The translations under genes and the position numbers were made by a program. From positions 1,996,056-2,060,055 of the forward strand of contig CACRXP010000007.1 in the NCBI GenBank assembly GCA_902702965.1: DNA of 64,000 bases, written 5' to 3'. Every line of letters starts with the position of its first letter. Position 1 is the first letter of the stretch. Positions 10,953-21,989 of this stretch are shown here, piece by piece. The notes beneath the pieces are model-generated. The model had not been told where the DNA came from and ran no database searches. It saw only the letters and a program-made list of their open reading frames with translations. The DNA comes from Spirometra erinaceieuropaei (taxonomy: Eukaryota > Platyhelminthes > Cestoda > Diphyllobothriidea > Diphyllobothriidae).

Positions 10953-11920
10953 CAGTAGATTTGCTAACTCATGAAACGTTAACCGAAATTTTACAAATGC
11001 ATTTTCGACTCGAGAAGATTACTTAAGTAGGGTTGGAATATTAATCACCATGCAGCGTCATCTCATAATAATTCGGTAACTTCATAATGCCGGCTTTCGA
11101 AAGAACTTTTCGGCTGCCTGCAAAAACTACACTCTATAAAAAATGACTACTTAAGCAGCACTAATTTTTCTCACTGATTTTCGATGCCTTGGTAAATTCA
11201 AATATATATCCTAGAAAACATGCACAAAGATATTCATTCTTTTACTCACTTGGTAAAAAATTACGTCTTCTTTAAGTTTTATACTCTAATGGAGGGTATT
11301 ACTCTGTTTTAAAAAAACGTTTCCAGTTCCCCAATAAGTATGAACCCGACCCGCCGTTACATATGCATGCAGGGTTTCCAAACTCCTTCTGAATATTTTC
11401 CGTGTACGCATAATCATATATTTCTCTATGATATTAAGAGAAGACCATATGGGGCTCGTAGCATTTGGCAGTGGATTTGAGGCTTACTGTAGACTTTACA
11501 AGCAGCACTAATAAATTAAGAGACACGATGCTTTATAAACGGGCATTTCACAGTCTTAAAAAATTTCATGATAATAAACTTTTTTGAAACCGAATTATCC
11601 CCTTCCTTCAAGTATACAATTTAAAGAAGACGTAACTTCCCACCAACTTAGCAAAAAATGAATATGTCTATGCATGTTTTCCATTCAATATATTCGATTA
11701 TATAAACGCATCGAAACTCAATGAACGAAATTATTCTACTTGTGTAGTTATGTTCTTGTAGAAGGTAGTTCGTTCAGAAGTCGGCATCATAAGGTAACTG
11801 AATTATCTTTGAATTATGCTCCAGGGTGATTAATATTACAACCCTACTTAAGTAGTCTTTTCGGGTCGAAAATGCATTTCATAATTTCGATTAAAATTTC
11901 ATGAGTTAGCACAACTACTG
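10953..11920. mobile_element. Foldback DNA element, copy 2
   Basis: A 968-bp element with ends CAGTAGATTTGCTAACTC and the matching inverted right end ending CTACTG. TA flanks both ends (10951-10952 and 11921-11922). The arms pair over about 370 bp. Both arms carry the internal ACTACTTAAG-type motif. It belongs to the CAGTAG subfamily (with 14.7, 18.6, 40.5 and 58.5 kb). No transposase frame. Confidence 0.85.
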
Positions 11921-12059
11921 TATGCCTAAGTCAAAGAGCTCGGTCACGCTAGAAGAGTCCAGACTCGCATTAGCTCAAAACCTATGGGAGATACCCTTAG
12001 AACATTCGAATACAGCGATTTACACTCATTGAGTGTTCGTGTTCGTTTGCTAAAAACAA

Positions 12060-12270
12060 ATCTAATCATTTTATAACTCGTCATACTGACGACGGAGTAC
12101 TACTAACTGTCTGTTGGCAGCCCACAGACGTTACGTGTCTGTCCCGCTGAAGCCGATGGATACCGGTATAGACAGTCATATCACCTCTAGAATCAAACCT
12201 GAAGAGGTTTCTCCCGAAGGATTTACTCCAAGTTAGCACATTGATATCTGGCGAGATTAAAAGACTTAAC
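12060..12270. repeat. Repeat family H fragment
   Basis: Shares a weak ordered pattern with 23080-23290, 24900-25060 and 45380-45510: GTCTGTTGGCAG-like, GCCGATGGAT, then TTTACTCCAAGTT, CACATTGATATCTGGCGA and GATTAAAAG. The pattern is AACTCCAAGTTxGxxCATTxATTTCTGGxGAAATTAAAA-like across copies. Diverged, non-coding, class unknown. Confidence 0.4.
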
Positions 12271-12299
12271 ACCCATTCGTCCCGAGCCAGGGAGTTTTA

Positions 12300-12500
12300 A
12301 TGGGATGGAGTGGTTGCCGATGTTGAAAAATCACACACAGTGTGCTTCACTAGGCGGCTAACACAAAGGCGAGCACGCAATAGCTTGAGGAATTGGTTAA
12401 GTCACAACCGACTGGGCGATAAGCCCGTGGCCCAGTGTGATGATCAAAGAGTCTGGGTTCAAGGCCCGGCCTGTCCAAAGCTGGGATTTGACTTTTGAGC
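12300..12500 (+). mobile_element. tRNA-like SINE fragment (diverged)
   Basis: Contains GCCCGTGGCCCAGTGTGATG (box A-like) and, 21 bp after it, GGGTTCAAGGCCCGG (box B-like). The first part resembles the head of the SINE family seen at 16.99, 30.85 and 38.37 kb, but the middle differs. It is a plausible tRNA-derived SINE remnant. The rest of the stretch up to 12940 holds nothing I recognise. Confidence 0.35.
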
Positions 12501-12942
12501 GTCCGGCGAGATCTGAAATGCTCGGACCATCCTCTCCAACCCCCTTCTCATCCTTCCCTTCTGAAGTGTTCTCGGGTTATGCAACTACCAGAGAGTGCTT
12601 CAGAATACAAGAAACTAGATCGCTGAACGTCCCTGTCACGTCACTTTAAAAAAGACGAAGCTCCACCAAATTATCACACCGAAGTAACAGATCTATCATC
12701 TGATCGCGCCTACTTGTGTAGGTCATTTAGACCGTGGAATATTTACAAAATCAGCAAACTCAGCGTCATTGGATTTTTACGAGGTACTCTAAAAATATCC
12801 TGTCCTTTGTAGCTGGAAAATACGCAAACCACATGTGGACGAGTGAAAACAGCCTGTGATACCATCACATTATGCACAATGCAAAATCTTTTGCATAAAG
12901 TAGTTGCAACTTTTCACAAAATCATTGGTGAGACACAGGAAT

Positions 12943-13160
12943 ATGGACCTCTCCCTGTACTACAGGTGGTTCTGCTCTAGATCCCCGGTGGTACCTATTC
13001 CCGTGTCCCAGATTAGACCCCAAACCTTCTAACCCTACCCCCAACCCCTCACCCTAGACTCAGGCCTTATCATAACCCTTCTAACACTAGCCCTAGTCGG
13101 TCTGGAATTTAGGGTAAGGCTGCTTGTAACAGGGAGGGCATCCATATTCTCACGTCCAAC
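12943..13160. mobile_element. Small foldback element with CCCTAA-like core (family D)
   Basis: The ends are diverged inverted copies (GAATATGGACCTCTCCCTGT at the left; the right end ends GGGAGGGCATCCATATTCTC). The core is a degenerate telomere-like run of CTAACCCTACCCC and CACTAGCCCTAG type. Another copy with the same ends lies at 43433-43655, and related pieces at 21.2, 22.4, 30.4, 41.7 and 42.7 kb. The CCCTAA-like core is therefore part of a dispersed element, not a former chromosome end. Confidence 0.6.
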
Positions 13161-14380
13161 GAAAAACTTTGATGATGGCGGGGAAATTTTGGAAATTTAC
13201 AACTTTAAATGTTGCAGCTTTCAGATTCCATTGTTGCCTTCATGTGGAAAAACTGTGTCCTCCGTGAGACGCTGTGCATTCGCTTGTGAATATAACCTAG
13301 GTTGGATCCAGCGCTTTCTTCTTCACAATGAACAACCCTGTGTGCCTTAAGCTCCCGCAAGGCAGTAGCATTATACCACAGAAAGTTATGATTCAACGAG
13401 TTAACCTGGTCCCTAACGAAACTTGGCATATGCAGAATTAGGAAGAAGGTTGCTTGTGGTCCGCGTAGACGGTTCGTTTAGATTTCCTAGCCACTGCTGC
13501 CGCGCCCGCCTTCAGTCACCTTGACACTGTCCTGCCTTCAGAATCGAGGCATTTATAATCATTGCCTCCAATATGTTAGAGGTAGTCATCGGAATTACTT
13601 AAGCATTAGAAACGGGTAATTATCTTGCTTAAATATTACAGAGACGAGCAAAGGAAGCTGAAAATGGGCGCCTCCTATGAGTATCTATAACACATTGGCC
13701 ACCATAAACGCTCTCCGGAGGGCGCTTGCCTGCTAGATTTTTAATTTAAACATATTTTTCCCCTAACTCCAAGAATTGTGGAGGAAGTGTTTTGTTTACC
13801 GGACTGCAGCTTTGTCAAACGTGCACGCACATCTTAAGTCGGAGCGTCTGCAGCCCAGGTTGTTGATTTCATGCAAGGAGCCTAGATGGTGAGAAATCTG
13901 TCGTTAAAAGCGGGGATTCTTGAGATTCCACTTTTACCTAAAAATCTCACTCAATGAATATTAATCAGAATGTCTGTGCAGACTGTCGGGAAAAAAAGGG
14001 AAACTTTGCATAGGGAAGGCTGAAATCTAACTGGTGACCTACTGCCAGTGCATCTCCCCTCTCACCAATTCTCAAGACAAACTCAACCAGTAATATGCCT
14101 AAATTATGGATTTCACTTAGCGTATGTGTCGCATATCTGTAGTCCAGCTTTCCCGATGTAAACCATAACCGGAAGTTCGATCATCGCAAGCGACGCCATC
14201 AAATATGTGTCTCACGGAGTAGACACAACGGTGATTTTCGTGTGGATTTGTTTTTTTAGTGAGAAAGACATCTTTAGCGTCTACAGAACTTCCTTAACCC
14301 TCATCGGCCACGTTTTGATGGCAAAACAAGAGTCAGGATGGACGGCGGTGGGGGCGGGCGCAGTGATTAACAAAGCTACT
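13161..14380. other. No recognisable gene
   Basis: More than 1 kb with only short unrelated frames (for example 13205-13429 minus and 14207-14392 plus). No repeat or domain was recognised. Confidence 0.4.
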
Positions 14381-14690
14381 CAACCTGTCTAGGAGTACTC
14401 TCGCTTGACTAGTTCTCCACTGTTTGGATCGCACTTGATTGAGAACACCCTAAAGGGGCGCAACGACAGAATTAAGGTAGAAACCAATCTTGGATTGGTG
14501 TTCAAGTTTGTCTGACATACACCGAAGGAATTTGTTGTTTTGAGAGAGCATACCTTTGCTTTTCCCTTCTGTCTCGAGTTACCGTGAGTTCCTGCTACCT
14601 CGGCAGTAACTACACTGTTAGACACTAGAAAATCTGGTGCATTGCGGAATGTTTTGTTTAACTATTCAAGGTTAGGACGGAGCCACCTCG
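14381..14690 (+). repeat. Left direct repeat flanking foldback copy 3
   Basis: About 310 bp, highly similar to 15571-15906. Shared: CTGTCTAGG, GTACTCTCGC, CTTGGATTGGTGTTCAA, CACCGAAGGAATTTGTT, GAGAGCATACCTTT, the CGAGTTACCGTGAGTTCCTG stretch, CTACCTCGGCAGTAAC, GACACTAGAAAATC and GGTTAGGACGGA. Non-coding. It ends exactly where the truncated left arm of the foldback element begins. Confidence 0.8.
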
Positions 14691-15568
14691 TAAACGAAAT
14701 TCCAAAATGCATTTTCGTTTAAAAAGGATTAATTTAGTAGGGTTGTTAAACTAATCAGAATGCGGCATAATTCTACAATAATTCAGTTGCCTAAGGATGT
14801 CGGCTTTGCAACGAACTTCTTTTAGGCTGCATGCAGAAACTATACTTTGTAAACAATGACAACTTAAGTGGCATGCATTTTTATCGTTGATTTTCGATGC
14901 CTTTAAGAATGCAATCATATCTCATAGAAAGCATGCATAAAAATATTCATTCTTTTGCTCGTTCGGTAGATAATTACGTATTCTTTCAACGTTATATTCG
15001 AAGGAGAGACATAATTCGGTTTTAAAAAAGTTTCCAATTGTGAGATTTTTTAATACCGTTAAATAGCCGTTCATAAAACGTCATGTCTCTGCATTTGCCA
15101 ATGTGGCTTGTAAAGTTAACAATATGGATCAAATTGACTGCTAAATTTTATGAACCCCATATGGTCTCCTCCTAATACCGTAGAGAAGTGTGTGGTTTTT
15201 CGTGCGCGGAAAATATACGGCTTGTAGTCTGGAAACCCTGAATGCATGTGTGACGGCAGAGCGGGTTCAAATTATTCAGAAATTGGGCAAGTTATGCATT
15301 TCCTCCTTGAAATTTAATTGCATTCTTAAGGGCATCGAAAATCAACGAGAAAAATGCATGCTATATAATTTGTCCTTTTTTACAGAGTATAGTTTTTACA
15401 TGCAGGCGAAAGGAGTTTCGTTCGAAAGCCAGCATCCTGAGGTAACTGAATTATTGTAGAATGATGCTGCATGATGATGAGTTTTACAACCCTACGTACT
15501 TACTCTTTTTTATACGAAAATGCATTTTGGAATTTCGGTTGACATTTCATGAGTTGGCATACCTACTG
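14688..15568. mobile_element. Foldback DNA element, copy 3 (left end truncated)
   Basis: The right end is intact (TTTCATGAGTTGGCATACCTACTG). The left arm starts inside the arm consensus, at AAACGAAATTCCAAAATGC, having lost roughly 30 terminal bases. The missing end is replaced by the end of the left 310-bp direct repeat. No TA is present at the right boundary (ACTG followed by GA). Arms still pair over most of their length. A rearrangement after insertion is the simplest reading. Confidence 0.75.
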
Positions 15569-15570
15569 GA

Positions 15571-15906
15571 TTCAACTTGTCTAGGTGTACTCTCGCCTGA
15601 CACTGTCCCCATTGCTTGGATCGCCCTTGATTGGAATCACCCTAAAAAGGTGCATCGACAAAAGTAAAGTAGAAACAAAACTGCACTTTTTTACACGAAA
15701 CAACTCTTGGATTGGTGTTCAAATGTGTTTGACGCACACCGAAGGAATTTGTTTTTAGAGAGCATACCTTTACTTTTCCTCTCTAACTCGAGTTACCGTG
15801 AGTTCCTGCTACCTCGGCAGTAACAACACTGTTGGACACTAGAAAATCAAATGCACTGTGGAATGTTTTTGTTTAACTATTCATGGTTAGGACGGAACCA
15901 CCTCCC
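15571..15906 (+). repeat. Right direct repeat flanking foldback copy 3
   Basis: Second copy of the 14381-14690 repeat, slightly longer through a small insertion (near 15680-15710, ACTGCACTTTTTTACACG). Same orientation. Together with the left copy it brackets the foldback element. This could be a local duplication that now encloses it, or the terminal repeats of an unrecognised element. Confidence 0.8.
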
Positions 15907-16300
15907 ACCCTCACATCGATCGGCCTAACTGCCCTTTGTATCGCCAACAACGCGTTACATTAGCTGGCCAATAAATTACGGCGCATTTTGACACCGGTCA
16001 ATTCCTGTGAATTCAGGACTTGCTAACCTAATTTCAGTCGTGAGCTTTCCACGAGTAAATGCAATTTGTATGTCTCCTTCAGGGTATGTGTGGTCAGAAT
16101 CTCTCATCTTCCGTTCTCTAACGCCCATCGGGTTACTTGCACTAACATTGGGTATTGCGCACAGGAGACTGAAAAATGCCCCCCAGCCCCCGGTAGAACT
16201 GGGACTTAATAGCTGTCCGACGTTTCCAATAGCAACCTCAACTACCCATCTCCCGACTACTGAGTGTTCTCTGCATGCGCCTACAAAAGGCCTCGCTTCA
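15907..16300. other. No recognisable gene
   Basis: Overlapping frames on opposite strands (15976-16362 minus, 16007-16429 plus) mirror each other and show no domain. I do not support either as a gene. Confidence 0.4.
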
Positions 16301-16740
16301 GATGCGCTGACCCAGACTGGAGACCAGATTAGGGCGTGGCAAGCGGTTATCGCGCTGCGCACAGTCCGCGCATCTCACAACAAATGCCACACACTGGGGG
16401 AGGAGGTGCGGGTGTGGTGGCACGTCTAGGCGCAGACTTCAAAACGAGCCAGGCAATTACGCCCAACCCCAGCACCAGATGACTGACCCGCTTGGATAGT
16501 CAACTGGTGCATGAGAGAGAGAGAGGGAGGTCGACTCTGGAGACTGCATCCTCATGGCTCTTCCTCGCCATAAACACATCTGAGGTGCTTTGAAGCTATC
16601 ACCATACAGTAGAAATAGTGGCTTGGAAGGCCGCCAACTGACGGAACAAGTCGGGCGGAGAGTTAGGCTGCAGTGGCTCCTTCAGTATGTGGTCTTTATG
16701 GCACTCCAACTCAGTTCGGATCCAAACATCCGCTTATTTC
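16300..16740. repeat. Dispersed repeat family G
   Basis: Part 16550-16740 is the inverted relative of 63180-63340 (GAAGCTATCAC, GGCTTGGAAGG, CCAACTGACGG, GAGAGTCAGGCTGCA-like, TGGCTCCTT, CTTTATGGCACTCC). Part 16340-16560 resembles 39360-39610 (GGCGTG/GGCAAGC, CTGGTGC, GACTGCATCCTCATGGCT versus GATCCATCCTCACGGCT). GC-rich, non-coding, class unknown. Confidence 0.5.
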
Positions 16741-16763
16741 TGAGACACCCTGTTACAATGATA

Positions 16764-16949
16764 GGGGGCACTCACCGATCGTTCTTACGGAACTCACTCG
16801 TTCCGTTGGCCTTAAGGGCTCTCTCTCGAGCCCAACCAGCATACTGCCTATATCATGCGCCGCTGTGCGGCTGCTGGTTGGGCCCGAGAGAGAGCCCGTA
16901 AGGCACAGCGGAACGAGTGAGTTCCGTAAGAACGATCGGTGAGCGCCCC
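16764..16949. repeat. Family C palindrome (78-bp arms)
   Basis: The left arm 16764-16841 and right arm 16872-16949 are near-perfect inverted copies around a 30-bp loop. Landmarks: CACTCACCGATCGTTCTTAC...CTCGAGCCCAACCAGCA, and the reverse on the right. The palindrome lies directly upstream of a SINE with Pol III boxes. The same palindrome-plus-SINE arrangement recurs at 30.7 and 38.0 kb and inverted at 54.7 kb, so it is a composite mobile unit, not a chance hairpin. Confidence 0.85.
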
Positions 16950-16985
16950 TCTACCACTGTATATTCCCGATCGAAAACCGACAGG

Positions 16986-17135
16986 GCAACGGGCTCGTGG
17001 GCCAGTGGTTAGAGGTGTGGACTTCTAACAAGCAGGTCGCGAGTTTGAGCCCCGGGTGTTCCACACTTCGGGGTTGAGTATGATTGGCTGACGACGGGTA
17101 ATAAGCCAGAAATAACCATCCCTTGTTGGCAAACT
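16986..17135 (+). mobile_element. tRNA-derived SINE (family C)
   Basis: Head: GGGCTCGTGGGCCAGTGGTT (box A TGGGCCAGTGG) and CGCGAGTTTGAGCC (box B type). This is followed by the family body TGTTCCACACTTCGGGGTTG, GGCTGACGACGG and AATAAGCCAGAAAT. Spacing between the boxes fits a tRNA gene. Copies at 21801, 30846, 38371 and 43081 (+) and 54760 (-) share the body. The following 17136-17640 contains only a weak family B-like piece (GGTGGGTGCTGCGAAAGTCT). Confidence 0.75.
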
Positions 17136-17639
17136 GGTACCCAGTGCAAGGACCAGCGCAGATGGGCTGTTTAACTCTGCCAGCGACTTCGTCCGATCTC
17201 GCCTCTGCTCGTGGCAACTCTGTTTTGCCACGGGGCCCAGATTGGTGTGCGGTGGGTGCTGCGAAAGTCTGCCAACACTCACGCGCAATCACTGCCCCCC
17301 GGGCACATGTTGGACATAATTGTTCGCGAGGTTCGAATTCTCATGCTGTCGCATCCTTGTCTCTACAGGCACAGTGAACTTGCGCTGTCGGAGCTCTGGG
17401 TCGTTAGAAAAAGCAATTACACGTGGCGGTTGGATAAAGACCGGTTTTGGCACGCGAAACTGCTTCGCACTCAAGCGAAGCTCTAAGACGGGAGTTAATC
17501 AAGCGGGATTCCTAGCAGCAAGCGGATGCGCCGACCAGATAGTTGCCCTGTTGCGAGTTTTTTTTTATTTCCGCCATGACTGCCGACTACTGACGGTTGT
17601 GTGTTTTGTTGATACCACTGCAAAATTCAGAAGAAGGAG

Positions 17640-17840
17640 AAAAGGATGCGATCACTGGAACATGAAGTTCATCGGCCTGACTTTTCGGATTCTCACTCGA
17701 ACCCATCATCAGAGGCGGTCGCAGATAAGGGTAGTGGAGGCACAAAGACCGTGATACTGGTATCACATAGCTGCCGTGGGACCACATGCGTACTATAATT
17801 AACAGCTCTCTTGATCACCGCTAAGGCTCGTAATTGGTGC
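17640..17840 (-). repeat. Repeat family A tail with hammerhead-like hairpin
   Basis: On the minus strand: CTGATGATGGGTTC, loop, GAATCCGAAAAGTCAGGC (17675-17712), then GTTCCAGTGATCGCAT. This parallels the 4.2-kb and 22.3-kb tails. It lies immediately upstream of the PLE-like fragment at 17842-18100, in opposite orientation. Core conserved, flanking stems diverged. Confidence 0.45.
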
Positions 17841-17841
17841 G

Positions 17842-18231
17842 ATGCTGGTTTGTCAGACTGCGTCCGAGTCGTTGATCGCCACAATTTCATCATTCGTGTT
17901 GGATGTTGACGTGATGATTACCCGACAATTTGGCCCGCTATCACTGGAATTGTTGCTCACCCAGACCCCCCTCCCTCCCAACGTGACTGATTTTCCTGCC
18001 CCGGGGAAAGTCTCAGCACACAAGCCGGAAGCAACCATCCGGCGCCAGGTCATGAGGCCGGCAGGAGTCATTTACCGGATCCGGTGCAGTTTCAGTGTGT
18101 GGACATCACCGTTCGTGACAGTCGAAATGACGTGCTCTCTGTGCAACCAACCACGTGTCTTGCAGCGTGCTCATTGGATAGACTGCGCTAATCAGACGGC
18201 TAATATACCTCCTACCAGTGAGGACGTTTAA
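17842..18231 (+). pseudogene. Penelope-like element fragment (RT-EN junction), truncated
   Basis: The frame at 18019-18090 reads HKPEATIRRQVMRP followed by AGVIYRIRCS. In PLE polyproteins a RPEATIRRxVMRPKD...SGVVYRIPC segment links the reverse transcriptase to the GIY-YIG endonuclease. Here a dozen or so intervening residues are deleted and the sequence stops resembling an endonuclease after YRIRCS. Only the junction is recognisable. The rest of the 129-codon frame is unassigned. A dead 3' fragment. Confidence 0.5.
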
Positions 18232-18605
18232 GGCGCTGATGTTCCGGTTCATTTAATTTGAGATCTCCCGGTTCATTCATGTTGCCACCAAAGTACCTAA
18301 CCCGATTCAAGCGTACCGTGCACGCCAGGATACGGTAACATGAGTAGACAGATTGATCTCGTCTCGGGAACTAAGCGTAGCGTTTAATTCAAAAATCCTC
18401 TGAAAAGTGAAAAGCTTGGTTGGCTTTGAGAAGATATGGGCATTAGTAAGCGTTTTAAGAACCGTAATACTTTTTCTGATCTTATTTTGGGCAAAAATAG
18501 AACGCGCGTTTTTCAAAACGAGTATGGGAAATGGATGCTCAATGCACCCCTTCTATGAAACATGATCGAATTCCACCAATGGATGCTAATATTCCAATTC
18601 CACAT
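18232..18605. other. No recognisable gene
   Basis: Nothing recognised between the PLE fragment and foldback copy 4. Confidence 0.4.
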
Positions 18606-18608
18606 GCA

Positions 18609-19600
18609 CAGTAGTTGTGCTAACTCGTGAAATGTTAACCGAAATTCTAAGATGTGTTCTCGACTCGGAGAGATTACTTGACTATGGTCGTAATATTAAT
18701 CATCTTGCAACATAATTCGAAGACGATCCAGTTACTTTAGGATGCCAGCTTTTGAATGAACTTCTTTCCGACCGCCCGCGAAAACCACAATCTGTAAAAG
18801 TGACTACGTAAGTTGTATGAACTCTTCTCATTGGTCTTTGATGCCGTTATAAATTCCAACCTATTTCATAGGAAACATGCATAAAGATATTCATTCTTTT
18901 ACTCATTTGGTAGAAACTTACGTTTTCCTCAAGTTTTATATTTTATGGGAGGGTATAGTTCGGTTTAAAAAAAAACTTTTCCAGTTCCCGAATAATTTTG
19001 AGCCTGACCTTCCGTTGCATTTGCATTCAGGGTTTCCAAGCTACAAGCTGTATATTTCCCCTGTACAGAAAATTATACATTTCTGTACGGTATCAAGAGG
19101 AGACTATATGGGGTTTATATAATTTGGGCAGTGGATTTGAGCCATATTGTAAACTTTACAAGAAACATTAATAAGTGCAAGGAATAGGTGCTTTATGAAC
19201 GGGCACCTCACATTCTTAAAAATCTCATAATTCGAAACTTTTAAAACCGTAATATACCGTTTCTTCAAGTATAGAATTTAAAGAAGACGTAATTTTCTAC
19301 CAAATAAATAAAGGAATAATATATATGCGCATGTTTTTCATGAAATATATTTGAAGTTATAGGGGCATCGAAAACGAACGAGAAAAAGTCCTACTGCTTA
19401 AGTTATTATTTTTACGGTTTGTTGTTTTTGCAGGCAGCCGGAAAGAAGTTTATTCAAAAGTCGACATCCTACAGTAACTGAATTATCATGGGGTTATGCT
19501 GGACGGTGGTTAGTATTACGAACCTACTTATGTAGTCTTTTCGAGTCGAAAACGTATTTCAGAATTTCGATTAACATTTCATGAGGTAGCACATCTACTG
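18609..19600. mobile_element. Foldback DNA element, copy 4
   Basis: 992 bp. Ends CAGTAGTTGTGCTAACTCGTG and, on the right, ATGAGGTAGCACATCTACTG. The right flank is TA (19601-19602) but the left flank is CA (18607-18608), so one target copy has mutated. Arms pair over about 370 bp with several small differences. The small frame at 18877-19122 is internal to the arm and is also found in shifted form in sister copies, so it is not a gene. Confidence 0.8.
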
Positions 19601-19809
19601 TACGTACGGTTGTGGTAATGGTTATCGTGCGTCATCATCCCATGAAATTTCAGTCACGCCTGAGTAAAGAGGAAGACTGATATCGCGCCGCAATCGTTTA
19701 TTTATTCGTCTGAGTCTTCGGGCCCCATTCGAGAATCCAGCGTTAGCTATAAAAGCAACAAAAGAATCGGTGACAGTCATGGGTGCGCTTGCCAATTAGC
19801 GATCAGTGA

Positions 19810-20310
19810 AGCAGTGCTGGAGGTGACAGCACATAGCTCTGTATGCCGGCGCCAGATCGATACATCGATTGACTGAGTTTTCATCCGGGGCTCAGGCCTC
19901 AATCAATTATTGGCTTGTCTAGCCTCCCGCGAGGGCGATTATCTTGGTGGCTGCGAAGTCATCTGGCAGCCAGCTTCGAAGATGTGGGCAGCCACTTGTG
20001 ATACTTCGTCAACTCGTCGCACAGCCAGCCTTTTTCGTGTATGCGCCACCCGATCATGCGTTCAGTCTGACCTGGGGACAGTTTAAGCACCACGCCTGAC
20101 TGCTAACTAGGATTTAACCGGTCTTTGATTTCAATGACCCTGATGCGCATGGTAACTATGGGCCGGTAGCCAACTGAAACACCTAATCCTGCAGCAATGT
20201 GTTTGGTCGTCTCTGAAGCGTCCTTTATGTAGGGCAGAGCGTACCGTATCATCAGTAATGTTTCCGGTGAAGTCCTCCGGGGGCGAGCACGTAGGCATCG
20301 GCTCATGTAT
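19810..20310 (-). pseudogene. Penelope-like element 3' end: RT-EN linker and GIY-YIG endonuclease, frameshifted
   Basis: Read on the minus strand, 20306-20103 gives YALPYIKDASE, then a GLGVSVGYRP segment and a remnant of the EATIRRQVM motif: the linker that follows reverse transcriptase in PLEs. After stops, 20060-19985 reads RLAVRRVDEVSQVAAH. A frame change then leads to DDFAATKIIALAG, followed by a decayed C-terminus ending in the GAGIQS region near 19840. The order matches the intact endonuclease at 49.1 kb. Several frameshifts and stops make it a pseudogene. The tail (19690-19810) is diverged. Confidence 0.65.
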
Positions 20311-21165
20311 GTATTTTTACAGATAATTCATGCAGTGCTGCACAGTACTTAATTCTTGAATTTTTTTGAATCCAATTTACAAATTTGACTGTGAAAGCTT
20401 CAGGAAAAGTTCTGCTTGCCGAAATATACAAATCGACCTTGATTTACGTACACCTCTAATCCGCTGTGCTGCCTTATCAGAGAAAGCACTTAAATCTACG
20501 AGCTCATCTACTAGTTGTCAACGAAATTTCTTGAGGTTCGTTGCATGCTTAATAGAGTAAGTGAGCACCGTGATTGGTGGGTATGCGAAACACTTCTGTC
20601 TGAAAAAAAGTGTTGCTTAACTAGCGAATTTAAAAAAATGGCTAAGGCTTGCCCGTGCGCCGTCAACACTGATCAACCAAACCGCCGGTCTGATCGAACA
20701 CCCAACTTGCGTGCTTTGCAATGCGAACTGCGCAGAGAGCATAGAAGTCCCTGCCCAGTCGATAATGCTAAATGAAACGTCAGGCGGCCAATATAACCCC
20801 CGACGGTAAATGCCTCCTTCCCATCCTCATATGTTGCCTGAAAGTCACGTGTTCTCTGCCTTAGATAGAAAATTCCCTCAGTGTAGGGAAGGGGAGGGGG
20901 TAGAGGAGGACTTTGCTTTAACTGCTCTAAGTTGGGCATTTTGGTCGTTTGCCTGGACTTTTTGACTACGAGGCCTATTGAACGTTGGACCAAAATCAGG
21001 TAAACGCCGTCGCGTAACATGTCAACGGGATTGGTTGCAACGTGTTCTGAAAAATTGCAAAATTGTCATCTTATCTAAGGGATGATGACAGGTGTCAGAC
21101 AAAGCTGCACTTTTATGCCCCGAAGTTTGAAAGCTTATTGAACTTTATGGCAGGGTAAGGGAATT
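20311..21165. other. No recognisable gene
   Basis: Frames at 20366-20775 (+) and 20673-21020 (-) lack recognisable domains. Upstream RT domains of the neighbouring PLE are not visible, consistent with 5' truncation. Confidence 0.4.
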
Positions 21166-21350
21166 AATGCCCCCCCCCTCTTTATTACAGTTAGCCTTGC
21201 ACTAGAATTAGGGTTAAGGTTAGGAGGGTGAGTGTTAGGTGTAAGGGTTAAAGCTCAAGTTATGACAAAAGGATAACTAACCCCTTGGAATTTAGCGCGA
21301 AGCCATCTGCAATACAGGGATACTTATTTCTATGTCCAACCACCTTCACA
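21166..21350. repeat. Family D element fragment with TTAGGG-like core
   Basis: Core AGAATTAGGGTTAAGGTTAGG and similar, followed by the family D end TTGGAATTTAGCGCGAAGCC and CTGCAATACAGGG. The same end occurs at 22465-22500 (GGAATTTAGCGCAAAACCAC) and 30460-30495. Only one end is clear here. Confidence 0.55.
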
Positions 21351-21699
21351 CGAAAGGGCACTTGTGGATCCGCTGACTACTGCTTGCGCGGTGGCCAACG
21401 CAGTACCTTTGACTTTGCGGACTTCGAAGAGGACCCGAAGTAATATGGAGATTATGTTTGCTCTCAACTTGGCGTCTCCTTCTATTTCAAAAATGATTAT
21501 ATCCCAGAAGTTATTGAATATTTCAACGGTTGTATTTATTGAGCAAAACACGGAACGGGCATGCGCGCCGATATTCTAAAGGAGTTACCGTGCAATCCGA
21601 ATGTCCAATTTTAATTCGACCGATGTTAAGGATAGGGGATGTAACCCCCCTGGGTGATTTTTCAAACATTCACCTTCATATCACATCTGGGTAGATGTG

Positions 21700-21985
21700 G
21701 TGTGACCTCAAGGCACAACGGGATGAGTGAGTTCCGTAGCGCGATCGGTGAGCGTCCCCTATCGTTGGAAATATACCCAATCGTAACCGGCAAGACAACG
21801 AGCCCATGGCTTAGTGGTTAGAGTCGTTGGACCCCTAACCAACAGATCGCGGACCGAGCCCCAGGGTTTGCACACTTCGGGGTTAGTTGTGGCTGGCTGA
21901 CGACGGCTAATAAACCAGAAACGGGCACTCCATTCTCCCCTGTCTTTGTCCGCTACGCTATCCTGTGGTTTATAACAGTTTACCC
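21700..21985 (+). mobile_element. Half palindrome plus tRNA-derived SINE (family C)
   Basis: Right-arm palindrome sequence (CACAACGGGATGAGTGAGTT, GTAGCGCGATCGGTGAGCG) at 21713-21754 leads into the SINE head at 21801 (AGCCCATGGCTTAGTGGTTA, then GATCGCGGACCGAGCC) and the body (CACACTTCGGGGTTAG, GGCTGACGACGGCTAATAAA). The left palindrome arm is missing, so this copy is 5'-truncated. Box B is mutated (GACCGAGCC), so transcription is doubtful. Confidence 0.65.
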
Positions 21986-21989
21986 GACA

